Origin: Anaerolineales bacterium
GTDB lineage: Bacteria; Chloroflexota; Anaerolineae; Aggregatilineales; UBA2796
DNA length: 64,000 nt
Assembly (NCBI GenBank): GCA_015075625.1
Contig: JABTTZ010000003.1
Coordinates: forward strand, 186,001-250,000
Direction: 5' to 3'
Positions 43,528 through 53,050 of this stretch are shown piece after piece. A program made the translations under genes and the position numbers. The notes under the pieces were generated by a model that did not search any database, was not told where the DNA came from, and saw only the letters and a program-made list of their open reading frames with translations. Every line of letters begins with the position of its first letter. The stretch's first letter is position 1.

Positions 43528-43698
43528 GATGCTTTTGATTGTCCTACGATTGCTAAGGTCTGTTTGCAACCTATCTCCCCGGCGCTAAAGCAGCGGGCTG
43601 AAAGCAGATTTTTTGATTTCTTCTGATCTCAGCCGGCTGCTTAGCACTGGGATCACGCCCTTTATCCTATCAACATCCCCTAATCTAAACTACTGCGC
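43528..43698. repeat. Family B repeat between the HEPN-like gene and glyQS
   Basis: CCGGCGCTAAAGCAGCGGGCTGAAA (43579-43603, with adjacent bases) is a family B copy; a related inverted piece, GCCGGCTGCTTAGCACTGG, follows at 43632. Together they can fold into one hairpin. No gene is seen in this 171-base gap. Confidence 0.6.
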
Positions 43699-46600
43699 TT
43701 AGAACCCCTTCAGCTTACTGAGGTCGGCGCGTCCCTTTGCCAACAATCCCACATAGTGCAGCAAGGCAAGACGGTTTTCCCGCACCTCTGGAACGTTATC
43801 CATGACCAGCACCTTGTCGAAGAACGTCGTCACGGCGGGGACAATTTCCTGAAACGCCCGCAAGAAGGCGTCCACCGAGGGGGTTTGCCCAAGTGCCGTC
43901 CGCGCCGCTTTTGCCGCCTCATAAAGTGCGGCAGATTCCGCCGGAGTGAGCGTCTCTGGCTTTAGAGTTAGCCCTCCCTGATCGCGGGTGATCCGCACAC
44001 AGCGGGCGAAGGAATCAAGCGTCAGCGACCAATCTGGACGGACGACCCATTTGGCAAGGGCTTGGGCGTTCAAAAGCGCCTGATAGGGCGTGTGGGCTTG
44101 CTCTGCCAAGACCGCCGCCACAACATCGTAAGGCAAGCCGTATTCCTCGCGGAGAAGAATTTCCAACCGCCCGCTGATGAAGGTCAGCACCTCGTGCTGT
44201 ACCTCTGCCGTCAGCGGAAGGGGCTGTTCTGCCGCGATCACCGCCACCGCCCCTCTCAAGTCAAGGTCAAGCTGGTTGTGAATGACGGTCTGAACAATGC
44301 CCAATGCCGCCCGCCGCAAGGCAAACGGATCGGCGGAGGCGGTTGGCGCTAAACCCACGCCAAACAAGCCCACCAAACTATCGAGGCGATCTGCCAGCGC
44401 AAGCAGGATGCCCGCCGGAGTTTCCGCTAAGCGCCCACCCGCGCTCTTGGGAAGATAGCTCTCGTAGATCGCCGTTGCCACCTCTGGGCGCTGCCCCTCC
44501 AAAAGGGCGTATTCGCGCCCCATGACCCCCTCTAGGGAGGTCATCTCAACGACCATCTGCGTTGCCTGATCCGCCCGCATCAGCGGCGCGGCAAGTTCCG
44601 CCATGTGCAGCGATCCGGCATCCACTCCCAAAAGCCCGCCAAGCGGCGTGACTACGCGGATGATGCGCTGTGTTTTGTCATAGATCGACCCTAGTTTTTC
44701 CTGAAAGGTCATCGTTCGCAGCCGATCTATGCGCTCGCCAAGTGCTTTTTTGCGATCTTCACGGAAGAAGAATTCGGCGTCGGAAAAACGGGCGGTGAGG
44801 ACATGCTCATTGCCCGTGATCACATCCTGAAGGTGCTGATCCGTTCCGTTGCGGACGGCGATGAAATAGGGGAGCAGCGCTCCATCCTTCCCCTGCACGG
44901 GAAAATAGCGCTGTTTCTTGCGCATCACCGTGATCAGCACATCGCGGGGGAGGGCGAGGTAGGCGCTGTTGAATGTCCCGCGCATCGGCGTGGGCTGTTC
45001 TACAAGGTTTGCCACCTCATCCAGAAGTGCCTCGTCGGGGATGATCACCCCGCCAACCTCGGCTGCCAGACGCTCAACACCAGTAAGGATCGCCCGCCGC
45101 CGTTCCTCGCGGGAGAGGATGATCCCGGCTGTGCTCATCTCGCGGCGGTAATCGCTCAGGTTGTTCACATGAATTTTGGGCGACCCTGCCGGACGTGTCC
45201 CCCGTGTGATCGTCGCGCTGTCCAAAGCGGCGTACTGAAAGCTGACGACGGCTTCACCCAAGAGCGCCACCAGCCAGCGAATTGGGCGGGAAAAGGCAAT
45301 ACCTGTCTCGTTCCAACGCATAGTATCTGTGAAGGTGATTTTGGCGATGAACTCTGGGAGCGCCTCGGCAAGGACTTCGCCCGCCGCCCGCCCACTCAGG
45401 CTGACTGCTGCTGCCGCATAAAGCCCCCCCTCTAGTTCGGTGGGTTTTAGAAGGATCGGGTCGATCCCTTGTTTGCGGGCAAAGCCCAAGCCCGCTGCCG
45501 TTGGTTTGCCATCCTTGTCAAAGGCAATCTCTGCACGGGGACCGCGAACAAGGCGCTCTTCATCCGGCTGCCGAGGGCTGACATTGCGGGCAATGAGGAC
45601 AAGGCGGCGTGGCGTGGCGTGTATTTCGATTCCCTCATGACTCAGCCGCAGATCGGCAAACAGAGCGGGGGCGTTCCGCTCCATGTGGGCAATCGCCGTG
45701 TTCACATCATCAGCGGGGAGTTCCTCAACGCCTATTTCCAAGAGAAAGTCGGCGGCTTGGCTTGCCCCGCCCCGGCTGACCCGCGCTGTTGGCGAGGGGG
45801 ATTCGCGGGCGACCAGCCATGATGTTCCATTCGTCATCAAGGGGAATTCCAAGCGCTGACGCTGTTCCAAATAGGCTTTGGAGATCGTGCGGGTCATCGC
45901 CGCCATGCGCCGGAAATAGCCCGCCCGCTCGGTGACACCAATCGCCCCTCGCGTATCGAGAACATTGAACAGGTGGCTGCACTTCAAGACATAATCATAG
46001 GCGGGAATGACCAATCCGGCGTCAAGAGCGCGTTTGTGTTCGCGCTCATAGGTGTCATAGACTGCTTTCAAGCCCTCCACATCCGCCACCTCAAAATAGT
46101 AGCGGCAGTGTTCAATCTCGCTTTGCAAAAAGACATCGCGGTAGAGAATGTCGTTTGTCCACTGAATATCCCATGCGGCGCGTTTCCCTTGCAGGGCAAG
46201 GACAATCCGTTCCAAGCCATAGGTGATCTCAACACTCACGGGGTCAAGGCGCAGCCCGCCCGCCTGTTGGAAGTAGGTGTATTGGGTGATCTCTTGCCCA
46301 TCTAGCCAGACCTCCCACCCCAAACCCCATGCGCCAAGCGCCGGACTTTTCCAGTTATCTTCGACAAAGCGCACATCGTGATGATCGAGATCAAGCCCAA
46401 TGGCTTTCAGGGATTCCAAGTACAGTTCTTGGGGGTTGCCCGGATCAGGCTTAAGGATCACCTGATATTGGTAGTAGGCTTGCATCCGGTTGGGGTTTTC
46501 GCCATAGCGTCCATCGTCGGGGCGAACGCTTGGCTCAACATAGGCAACGCGCCAGGGTTCGGGACCCAAAACACGCAAAAGCGTTGCCGGGTTGCCCGTC

Positions 46601-46710
46601 CCCGCCCCAACCTGAATATTATATGGCTGCCACAGCAAACAGCCCTGTTCACCCCAAAAGCGGTGCAGGGTCATGATCACATCTTGAAAGAGACTCGACG
46701 GTGAGGACAT
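43699..46710 (-). CDS. glyQS: Glycyl-tRNA synthetase, fused alpha and beta chains
   Basis: A 1003-residue single-chain bacterial (alpha2beta2-type) glycyl-tRNA synthetase. The alpha part (1-300) shows [33 protein letters not shown] and [17 protein letters not shown], the class II active site. The beta part starts around [17 protein letters not shown] and contains the HD-like domain, [15 protein letters not shown] and a C-terminal anticodon-binding segment ([19 protein letters not shown]). Fusion of GlyQ and GlyS is known in several phyla. It should charge tRNA-Gly with glycine. A GGAAAGG site precedes the ATG. Confidence 0.95.
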   Translation of the reverse strand: MSSPSSLFQDVIMTLHRFWGEQGCLLWQPYNIQVGAGTGNPATLLRVLGPEPWRVAYVEPSVRPDDGRYGENPNRMQAYYQYQVILKPDPGNPQELYLESLKAIGLDLDHHDVRFVEDNWKSPALGAWGLGWEVWLDGQEITQYTYFQQAGGLRLDPVSVEITYGLERIVLALQGKRAAWDIQWTNDILYRDVFLQSEIEHCRYYFEVADVEGLKAVYDTYEREHKRALDAGLVIPAYDYVLKCSHLFNVLDTRGAIGVTERAGYFRRMAAMTRTISKAYLEQRQRLEFPLMTNGTSWLVARESPSPTARVSRGGASQAADFLLEIGVEELPADDVNTAIAHMERNAPALFADLRLSHEGIEIHATPRRLVLIARNVSPRQPDEERLVRGPRAEIAFDKDGKPTAAGLGFARKQGIDPILLKPTELEGGLYAAAAVSLSGRAAGEVLAEALPEFIAKITFTDTMRWNETGIAFSRPIRWLVALLGEAVVSFQYAALDSATITRGTRPAGSPKIHVNNLSDYRREMSTAGIILSREERRRAILTGVERLAAEVGGVIIPDEALLDEVANLVEQPTPMRGTFNSAYLALPRDVLITVMRKKQRYFPVQGKDGALLPYFIAVRNGTDQHLQDVITGNEHVLTARFSDAEFFFREDRKKALGERIDRLRTMTFQEKLGSIYDKTQRIIRVVTPLGGLLGVDAGSLHMAELAAPLMRADQATQMVVEMTSLEGVMGREYALLEGQRPEVATAIYESYLPKSAGGRLAETPAGILLALADRLDSLVGLFGVGLAPTASADPFALRRAALGIVQTVIHNQLDLDLRGAVAVIAAEQPLPLTAEVQHEVLTFISGRLEILLREEYGLPYDVVAAVLAEQAHTPYQALLNAQALAKWVVRPDWSLTLDSFARCVRITRDQGGLTLKPETLTPAESAALYEAAKAARTALGQTPSVDAFLRAFQEIVPAVTTFFDKVLVMDNVPEVRENRLALLHYVGLLAKGRADLSKLKGF

Positions 46711-46881
46711 GCGGCGGTACTTTCCTTTCCTGTGCAGGACGAATTATAGCCGATTGTGAGCAGATATTGAGGGTAGAATACTCTCGCCCCTCTCTCCAAA
46801 CCTTTAACTTGGTGTCCTCCCACTGCCCCTCAATCGATCTATAATTGATCCATCACGTTGTTTTTTGGGATTATTTAGGGC
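46711..46881 (+). promoter_or_regulatory. Divergent promoter region of glyQS and the S41 protease
   Basis: A 171-base gap with promoters in both directions. TATAAT at 46840-46845, 36 bases before the protease ATG, is a good -10 element. No clear -35 stands 16-18 bases upstream (the nearest, TTGGTG at 46809, is too far). The remaining sequence is unremarkable. Confidence 0.45.
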
Positions 46882-48075
46882 ATGAAAAAAGCACCCCGCC
46901 TTATCGGATTGATCCTGGCGTTTAGCCTCGTCTTTGGCGCTGGCTATTTCGCTGGCAGCACGTCACCTGTTGGTGTCACGCAAGCACAACAACCCTCCGA
47001 GACGGAGGCGACCTTTGCCCCTTTTTGGGAAGTGTGGACTATCCTCAAACAGCGCTTTCTCTATACAGAGCGCATGGATGATACCGGTCTTATGGAGGCA
47101 GCCCTCAATGGGTTGGTCAATTCGCTTGGTGATGAGAACACCGCCTACATGAGTCCGGCGGTCTACAGTGACCTGACCAACCGCCTTTCGGGTGAATATG
47201 AAGGAATTGGGGCAACGGTGCGCAAGGACGAGAAAACGGGTGGTGTCTATATCGTTTCCACGACGCCCGGATCGCCCGCCCGTGCGCAGCTTCGACAGGG
47301 CGATATCATCCTCAGTGTGAACGGAAACGACATCACTGGGGTGACGATCACCGAGGCGGTCAGCCAAATACGCGGACCGGAAGGGACATTTGTCGAATTG
47401 AGCGTCTTGCGCCGTGAGGGTGGCGAGATCGAGACGCTTCGTGTCCAACGAGCAAAGATCAAGCGGGAGATTGTCACTGCTACCGTTTTTGAAGGCAATA
47501 TCGGCTACATCGGCATCTCGTCCTTTGCCGAGAGCGTTCCTGAGGATATGGCACGGGCGCTGCGTGAGATGAACGCCAACAGCCTCAATGGGTTGATTCT
47601 TGATATGCGCAATGATCCGGGTGGGGGGTTGCAGACGGCGATTGATGTGGCGAGTTTTTTCCTTGAAGACGGCACGGTGATCATCCAGCGAGGGCGCACC
47701 AAAGAACAAACGGTGAATTGGGCAGTCTCGCGAGAGGCTATCGCCCCCGATGTGCCGCTCGTGGTGATTTTGAACCAAGCCAGCGCCAGCGCCAGCGAAC
47801 TGGTTGCCGGGGCGCTCCAAGACCGGGGACGGGCAAAGGTGGTTGGGACGTACTCCTTTGGAAAGGGATCGATCCAACAATGGCTGCAACTGAGCAATGG
47901 CGGTGGGATTCGCGTCACCATTGCCGAGTTTTTCAAGCCTTCCGGCGGGGTGATCAACCATATTGGCATTCTCCCCAATGTCTTTGTCGGTTGGACGGAA
48001 GATCAGGCAGTGGACATGCCCTGGTACGATCCGCAAATCAGTGAGGCAATCATGCTGCTGCGCGGGGAGTTCTAA
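46882..48075 (+). CDS. ctpA: S41 family C-terminal processing protease
   Basis: A 397-residue exported protease. An N-terminal signal or anchor (LIGLILAFSLVFGAGYFAG) is followed by the CtpA N-terminal helix bundle (WTILKQRFLYTERMDD), a PDZ domain (VYIVSTTPGSPARAQLRQGDIILSVNG) and the peptidase core. The catalytic Ser303 (NQASASASE) and Lys328 (SFGKGS) are spaced 25 apart as in D1-processing proteases. It should trim C-termini of envelope proteins. It has a possible TATAAT promoter upstream and a family A repeat downstream. Confidence 0.93.
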   Translation: MKKAPRLIGLILAFSLVFGAGYFAGSTSPVGVTQAQQPSETEATFAPFWEVWTILKQRFLYTERMDDTGLMEAALNGLVNSLGDENTAYMSPAVYSDLTNRLSGEYEGIGATVRKDEKTGGVYIVSTTPGSPARAQLRQGDIILSVNGNDITGVTITEAVSQIRGPEGTFVELSVLRREGGEIETLRVQRAKIKREIVTATVFEGNIGYIGISSFAESVPEDMARALREMNANSLNGLILDMRNDPGGGLQTAIDVASFFLEDGTVIIQRGRTKEQTVNWAVSREAIAPDVPLVVILNQASASASELVAGALQDRGRAKVVGTYSFGKGSIQQWLQLSNGGGIRVTIAEFFKPSGGVINHIGILPNVFVGWTEDQAVDMPWYDPQISEAIMLLRGEF

Positions 48076-48103
48076 TCGGTAAGGCATTGCGCGGGGACCT
48101 CAT

Positions 48104-48143
48104 CTCCTTACCCCCCTTTCCATAAGGCAGAGGGGGCAAGGAG
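48104..48143. repeat. Family A hairpin after ctpA
   Basis: CTCCTTACCCCC (48104-48115) and GGGGGCAAGGAG (48132-48143) pair with one mismatch, between convergent genes. It may serve as a terminator for both. Confidence 0.7.
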
Positions 48144-48171
48144 TATGAATAACCAAGGGGGGAATGGTCTA

Positions 48172-49074
48172 TTACTGAATCACGATCGCGCTGCCCTCAA
48201 TGGTCACTTGCATTTGGGCATCCGTCTTAGGAACGAGGACGTTATCAATGCGTAGGGTATAACGTTCATTGGGGAAATGCGGGGTGGATGCACCGCCACC
48301 GCGTAGGGCGATCTGCGCGGCAATTGTTGACGGAATGGTGATTTGGACTGCTCCACGTGGGGCAATGAGGTCACCGATCACGCCTGGAAGGGCGGGAAAG
48401 GTTGCCTTGATGCTCCCTTGACCTGTTCGCAGGGAGACGCCGCGAAACGCCAGTGTTTCTCCTTCAAATCCAATATCCCCATCTGTACCGATTACCGTCA
48501 GCGTTTCAAAGGTCGTTCCTTCGGGCAGAAAAAGGGTCAAACGCCCACGCCCCACCTGATCCAACAAGGGGACAGCGCTCCGCGATCGCTCAATGAGGGT
48601 GAAGGTCGCCGTTGTGCCGCTCACCTGAAAATCTGCTGTGACAAGGCTCTCTAAACTGCCCGTAAATATCCCTGTGATGCGTCTGTCGCCAGCAGGGGCG
48701 GGTTTAATGGTAATTTCGGTGCGCCCCATCGTCACTGTCGCCGTGATCGTCCTGATTTCCGGCAAAACAGTGAAAGCGATGGGTTCGCTGTAATCCTCCC
48801 GAAATTCCCCACTTTGGCGGTTATAGGCGATCACCGCAACGCCCACCACAAAGATGCCTGTCAATCCAACAGCAAGGGCGTTCCCAAAACGCACCCGCCG
48901 TCCAATCAGAAGCATCAACCCAAGCATGATGAGGATCGCCGGATAGCCTCGCCCAAGCAAATCGCCCATAACAGGCGGCAGACGGTTTAACGACGCCAAC
49001 AACCACACAAATGCCGCACCGAGGATCACCACCCCCGGCACAGCCGCAGAGAGCAAATCGCGTCCACGCACCAT
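48172..49074 (-). CDS. LiaF-like membrane protein with C-terminal beta domain
   Basis: A 300-residue protein with three N-terminal helices (VPGVVILGAAFVWLLASL, YPAILIMLGLMLLIG, ALAVGLTGIFVVGVAVIAY) and a C-terminal beta-solenoid-like domain (LTLFLPEGTTFETLTVIGTDGDIGFEG, repeated strands). This shape matches LiaF/DUF2154-type proteins that answer to cell-wall stress. It overlaps the PspC gene upstream by one base (TGATG), and PspC-LiaF pairs are common in envelope-stress systems. Confidence 0.75.
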   Translation of the reverse strand: MVRGRDLLSAAVPGVVILGAAFVWLLASLNRLPPVMGDLLGRGYPAILIMLGLMLLIGRRVRFGNALAVGLTGIFVVGVAVIAYNRQSGEFREDYSEPIAFTVLPEIRTITATVTMGRTEITIKPAPAGDRRITGIFTGSLESLVTADFQVSGTTATFTLIERSRSAVPLLDQVGRGRLTLFLPEGTTFETLTVIGTDGDIGFEGETLAFRGVSLRTGQGSIKATFPALPGVIGDLIAPRGAVQITIPSTIAAQIALRGGGASTPHFPNERYTLRIDNVLVPKTDAQMQVTIEGSAIVIQ

Positions 49075-49499
49075 CAGGCAATCCCCCGCAGATGTTTAAC
49101 CAAGACAACAACGCCAACGAGCGCCATCATTGCCGGAGAGAGCAGATCGCCACCGCCAGTGGCATCAAGGACACCGGTTTGCTTTGCCAAGACGATGATC
49201 CCGACAAGGATCGCCAACCCACCGAGGATCAGAACGCCTTCTGGGCGGGGCTGGTGGGGTATTGGCGCTTCACCGGGGCGCACCAATGGCGGCAGATCCG
49301 CGATCCTCTGCGCGGGCATAATCACCCATAAAAGAAGGTAGAGTAAGAGGGCGAAACTGAACATCGTCAGGGAGAGGGCGGCAAACGCCGCACGCACCCA
49401 CCATGCGCTAATGCCTAATGTCGCGCCCATGCCGCCACAGACGCCCCCCAAGATGCGGTTGATTTGGCTGCGACGCAGCCGAGTGCGGTAGACATTCAT
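49074..49499 (-). CDS. PspC-domain membrane protein
   Basis: The start at 49499 (MNVYRTRLRRSQINRILGG) gives 141 residues and removes an unlikely upstream part. The PspC domain is clear: RSQINRILGGVCGGMGATLGISAWWVRAAFAALSLTMFSFALLLYLLLWVIMPAQ (split). Two more helices follow (VLILGGLAILVGIIVLAKQ, LLSPAMMALVGVVVLVKHL). PspC binds PspA or PspB in envelope stress signalling. It is transcribed with the LiaF-like gene; a PspA homologue lies 8 kb away. Confidence 0.85.
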   Translation of the reverse strand: MNVYRTRLRRSQINRILGGVCGGMGATLGISAWWVRAAFAALSLTMFSFALLLYLLLWVIMPAQRIADLPPLVRPGEAPIPHQPRPEGVLILGGLAILVGIIVLAKQTGVLDATGGGDLLSPAMMALVGVVVLVKHLRGIA

Positions 49500-49606
49500 G
49501 AGCAGGATTGTAACGTGGAAGAATCCCCTGAGCAATGCACAGGTTCGCCCTTTTGGGTATAGTTTCCCGGCGGTGAGGGACAGCCTACGGAAAGGTGGTT
49601 ATAGGC

Positions 49607-50533
49607 ATGGTCGAAGTCGTTGCCTTAGGTGAACTTCTGATCGATTTGGTCAGCACAAAAAAAGATGTAGGGCTTTACGATGCGCCAGCCTTTGAACCGA
49701 AAGCGGGCGGCGCACCAGCCAATGTAGCAGTGGGCGTCCGGCGTTTGGGGCGAACTTCGGCATTTATTGGCAAAGTTGGCGGGGATGATTTTGGACGCGG
49801 ACTGCGGCGAACCTTAGACGCGGAGCGGGTGGATACGCGAGGATTGATTGACGATCCAGAAGCGCTGACGACGCTCGCCCTTGTTTCCCACAATACAAAA
49901 GGCGATCCCGCCTTTGCCTTTTTTGAGGGAGCGCACCTCAACCTCACCCCCGCCGATTTGGATGCCGATTTGATCCGACGGGCGCACATCTTCCATTTTG
50001 GATCGGTCACGCTCACCCGCCCACCGGCAAGTACAGCAACGTTGGAGGCGCTCAAGATTGCTAAAAGTGCGCGAGTGATCACGTCCTTTGATATTAATTG
50101 GCGTCCAGCGGTGTGGCATGGCAAGGGCATTGAGGCTGCCGCAGCCCCCCTTCAAGAGGTCGATGTGATCAAAATGAATGAGGGCGAGTTAACCCTTGTC
50201 ACAGGCATTGACGAACCGCGTGTCGCCTTACGGCGTCTCGATGTTCCCGCTCGTTTGGTGCTGATCACACTGGGAGAAAAGGGGTGTTTGTTTCGCTTGA
50301 AGGGGGAGGTGGGGATTGCCAATGCCCCCCAAGTGCGAGAGGTAATCGATGCCACCGGTGCGGGGGATGCCTTCACTGCGGCTATCCTCGCCGGGTTACC
50401 CTCTAATTTGGATGCGCTGAGCATGGACTCGCTGAAAGCATTAGCAACCCGCGCCTGCCGCGCCGGGGCATTGACCACCACCCGCCGAGGGGCAATTCCC
50501 GCCCTGCCTACCATTGCTGAGTTAGGCGAGTGA
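49607..50533 (+). CDS. PfkB-family sugar kinase (fructokinase-like)
   Basis: The ATG at 49607 (MVEVVALGELLIDLVSTKK) is favoured over a GTG at 49595; GGAAAGG lies upstream. The 308-residue protein has the PfkB signatures GELLIDLV, GGAPANVAVGVRRLG, and the C-terminal anion hole and catalytic Asp in DATGAGDAFTAAIL. VEVVAL... and FFEGAHLNLTP suggest a fructokinase-type hexose kinase using ATP. It lies alone between opposite-strand genes. Confidence 0.9.
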   Translation: MVEVVALGELLIDLVSTKKDVGLYDAPAFEPKAGGAPANVAVGVRRLGRTSAFIGKVGGDDFGRGLRRTLDAERVDTRGLIDDPEALTTLALVSHNTKGDPAFAFFEGAHLNLTPADLDADLIRRAHIFHFGSVTLTRPPASTATLEALKIAKSARVITSFDINWRPAVWHGKGIEAAAAPLQEVDVIKMNEGELTLVTGIDEPRVALRRLDVPARLVLITLGEKGCLFRLKGEVGIANAPQVREVIDATGAGDAFTAAILAGLPSNLDALSMDSLKALATRACRAGALTTTRRGAIPALPTIAELGE

Positions 50534-50561
50534 GGCTTAAGGGAAGGTCAACGGCAAGGAA

Positions 50562-51359
50562 TTAAGGTGCTTTTGCCTTCAGAAAATCGCGCACATCGCG
50601 GATGAGGCGATCTGGCTCGTCCATCATCGGCATATGACCGGAGTTGTTGTACATGGCGATTTGGGCGGTGGGAACGCTTCCCTTCAGCGCCTTGCCCTGA
50701 TTCGGATGGACGATGTAATCCCATTTTCCGTAAATGCCGAGGGTCGGTGTGTGAATCTTCGCCAATTCGGGGCGGAGATCTGTGCGGCGCAGGGTGCCGA
50801 TGCTGGTGAAGAAGGAATGCATCGAGATTTCGTGATTCTCGCTTTTGACCATCCGGTAAAGCGCCCGCCCCTGACGGGTGGCAAGAAAACACGTTAAGAG
50901 GGTGAAGAAGTTGAGCATCGGTGGCAGTTTGAAGAGCAAGCCCGCGAGTTGGGGAACGCCAGAGAGTTTCAAGAGGAAATGGAGCGATGCCCCATGAATG
51001 GGCGAGCCAATGACCACCACCTTCACAATTTTTTCTGGGTAGCGAATCGCCGTACTAAGGGCAACGGTGCCACCCATTGAATGCCCCACCAGCGGCGCAC
51101 GGACAATACCCAGATTGTCGATGAAGGAATTCACCATATCGACATAGTTATCGACGGTGTAGGTATGTCCTTTGGTTGGGTCGGATTCCCCGAATCCCCA
51201 GAAATCGAGTGCGTAGGTGCGGAATTCTTTCCCCAACGCCTCAATTGTTTGCCGCCAGACCGCCCATGATTCCATCCAGCCATGGAGCAAGATCACAGGA
51301 CGCCCGCGCCCAAAGGCTTCGTAATGGATAATTCCCTGGTCGGTGACCATTGATGTCAC
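50562..51359 (-). CDS. Alpha/beta hydrolase
   Basis: A 265-residue cytoplasmic alpha/beta-hydrolase. The nucleophile elbow GHSMGG (Ser), the oxyanion-strand HGW (VILLHGWMESW), the Asp in YGKWDYIVHP and the His in NSGHMPMMDEP form a complete catalytic triad. The start at GTG 51359 has GAGG upstream; an ATG at 51350 is also possible. The cap region is rich in Leu/Phe, so a hydrophobic ester is likely. Substrate unknown. Confidence 0.88.
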   Translation of the reverse strand: MTSMVTDQGIIHYEAFGRGRPVILLHGWMESWAVWRQTIEALGKEFRTYALDFWGFGESDPTKGHTYTVDNYVDMVNSFIDNLGIVRAPLVGHSMGGTVALSTAIRYPEKIVKVVVIGSPIHGASLHFLLKLSGVPQLAGLLFKLPPMLNFFTLLTCFLATRQGRALYRMVKSENHEISMHSFFTSIGTLRRTDLRPELAKIHTPTLGIYGKWDYIVHPNQGKALKGSVPTAQIAMYNNSGHMPMMDEPDRLIRDVRDFLKAKAP

Positions 51360-51467
51360 GGGGGGGCTTCCTCGTCAGTGTTGGCTGCGCCAGCGTGTTT
51401 GGGTATGGTGGTCAGCCGAAGGCAGTAGACTCCGGCTGTGGCTTGCGTTGAACGGAGCGTTCAGCGT

Positions 51468-52010
51468 CTAGGTGTCCATCTCCTCAAGGATGGAGTAAAG
51501 CAGTTCTAGTAGCACCGTTTTTACCATATCCTTATCGCGTGCCACACAGGGGAGAAGTTTAACATTCTCCTCAATGCGGAGGGCAATACGGAGGTCATCA
51601 GCGGGCCACGCCTCATCAAGGTCTTGCTTATTTGCCGCCACCACATAGGGTGTTGGGGCATAGGCACGGAAGGTTTCCAGAATTGCCTTTGCCTCGCGGA
51701 AGGTTTCTGGTTTTGTGCTATCGACCATGACGACAAAGCCTAACATCCCCTCCGCTAAGATTTCCCACATGAAATCGAAGCGGCGCTGTCCGGGTGTACC
51801 AAAAAGATACAAAACGAGTTCATCGTCAATGGTGATCCGCCCGAAGTCCATCGCCACCGTTGTATCGGTTTTGACTAACGCCTCAGCCGTGCCGGGCGTC
51901 ACTTCTTTCTCGGTAGAAACAACGTCAATCTCGCTGATTGAGCGGATAAACTCGGTCTTCCCCGAAGCATAGGGTCCGGTGATAACCATTTTCACGGTTT
52001 GCGTCGCCAT
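51468..52010 (-). CDS. Small GTPase-like ATP/GTP-binding protein
   Basis: The ATG at 52010 (MATQTVKMVITGPYASGKTEF) gives 180 residues. P-loop GPYASGKTEFI, a switch-II-like FGTPGQRRFDFMWEIL, and the guanine motif ANKQDL (NKxD) are all clear. This is a Ras-like GTPase of the group (DUF-like relatives of MglA) that is usually found with roadblock or DUF4388 proteins. It overlaps the trailing end of the DUF4388 gene region upstream (start 38 bases beyond that gene's stop), so the pair is an operon. A regulatory role at the cell pole or membrane is possible. Confidence 0.85.
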   Translation of the reverse strand: MATQTVKMVITGPYASGKTEFIRSISEIDVVSTEKEVTPGTAEALVKTDTTVAMDFGRITIDDELVLYLFGTPGQRRFDFMWEILAEGMLGFVVMVDSTKPETFREAKAILETFRAYAPTPYVVAANKQDLDEAWPADDLRIALRIEENVKLLPCVARDKDMVKTVLLELLYSILEEMDT

Positions 52011-52047
52011 AGTTCCTGCCCCGCTTTTCTCGTGTTTTGCCCAAAAA

Positions 52048-52932
52048 CTAAAGGTTCTTGATCCGATCAATCAGCTTCGTGATCACCGGACGCTGTGGGG
52101 TATTTGCCACAGGCTTGGTCGGCTTCACCGTCGATTTTGGCGGTTCAGCAGGTTTCACCAATTCCACCAGCCCCGCGTTCAGCAGCCCATAGACAATTTG
52201 GCGAATTTGCATATCGGTCATGTTACAGGCTTTGGCAATCTGGCGAATCGAATTTTTGGGGTTGATGAACGAAACAACCCGCCATTCTTCTACGCCAAGC
52301 TGGATTTTCTTAAGTTTCTCGCCCGGCGCTTCGGGAAACCGCAAAGCAAAATCGAGGTTGGGAAGTTCCTTCGCCAACTGATCCAGTTCACGCATCCTGA
52401 GTGTGCCTTGAATGATCACGTTCTCCAAATCAATGGGAACGGTGATCCGTCCGGGCGGGGGCATTTCCCCTTCCTCAAAAATGAACGGCTCTTTCGTCCA
52501 CGTCATGACATCATAGACAATATCCAGCGTATGCTGCTGAACGCTTTGCATAATGTCCACTTGGGAGACATAGTTGGCGTTGATCAAGAGCAGGGCAAGC
52601 GCTTTATCGGTGGCGTTTGCCGCACGTTCGCGGATCACGCGGTACTGCTGGTCATTTAATTTATTTGACTTGTGCAATACCGTAGCGAGGTGGCTATCCC
52701 GTTCGGTCATTTGGGCAAAAACTAATTTTCCCTCGCGGAAGGCAACACGGGATCGCTCTGCACCGGGAAGGACTTCCGGGCGTTTTGTCTCGCCATCGCC
52801 CATGATGATCTCTTTGCCCGTTGGAACACCAGCGAACAACTTCAGTGTGCCAGTTTTTTTGGCAAGGTTGATCAGGTGCAGCAATTGGGTAGTGTGAAGG
52901 TCTTGTAGTGTTCCCTTGAGTTGTCTGGGCAT
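52048..52932 (-). CDS. DUF4388 domain protein
   Basis: The ATG at 52932 (MPRQLKGTLQDLHTTQLLHL) begins a 294-residue protein; the longer upstream frame runs into the neighbouring uppP end and is unlikely. The N-terminal DUF4388 (PatA-like) domain contains LLHLINLAKKTGTLKLF and GKLVFAQMTERDSHLA. A middle helical region precedes a winged-helix segment (NPKNSIRQIAKACNMTDMQIRQIVYGLLNAGLVELV), then a Pro/Lys/Thr-rich tail. DUF4388 proteins accompany small GTPases in gliding or signalling modules, which fits the next gene. Exact role unknown. Confidence 0.8.
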   Translation of the reverse strand: MPRQLKGTLQDLHTTQLLHLINLAKKTGTLKLFAGVPTGKEIIMGDGETKRPEVLPGAERSRVAFREGKLVFAQMTERDSHLATVLHKSNKLNDQQYRVIRERAANATDKALALLLINANYVSQVDIMQSVQQHTLDIVYDVMTWTKEPFIFEEGEMPPPGRITVPIDLENVIIQGTLRMRELDQLAKELPNLDFALRFPEAPGEKLKKIQLGVEEWRVVSFINPKNSIRQIAKACNMTDMQIRQIVYGLLNAGLVELVKPAEPPKSTVKPTKPVANTPQRPVITKLIDRIKNL

Positions 52933-53050
52933 TGTGCCGTCCTTGCCTCTGCCGGGAAATTGTCCGTGTGCGCCGTGACTGTTGGCGATTATACATGCGC
53001 CCTCTACGCAAGTCAAACGAGGGGGCGCAAGCCGCGTAAGAGGTACAGGC

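Noticed and set aside
46963-48087. 374-codon open frame opposite the S41 protease
   Set aside because: The protease has complete catalytic motifs and signal peptide; the opposite frame has none and is a reflection of GC-biased codons.
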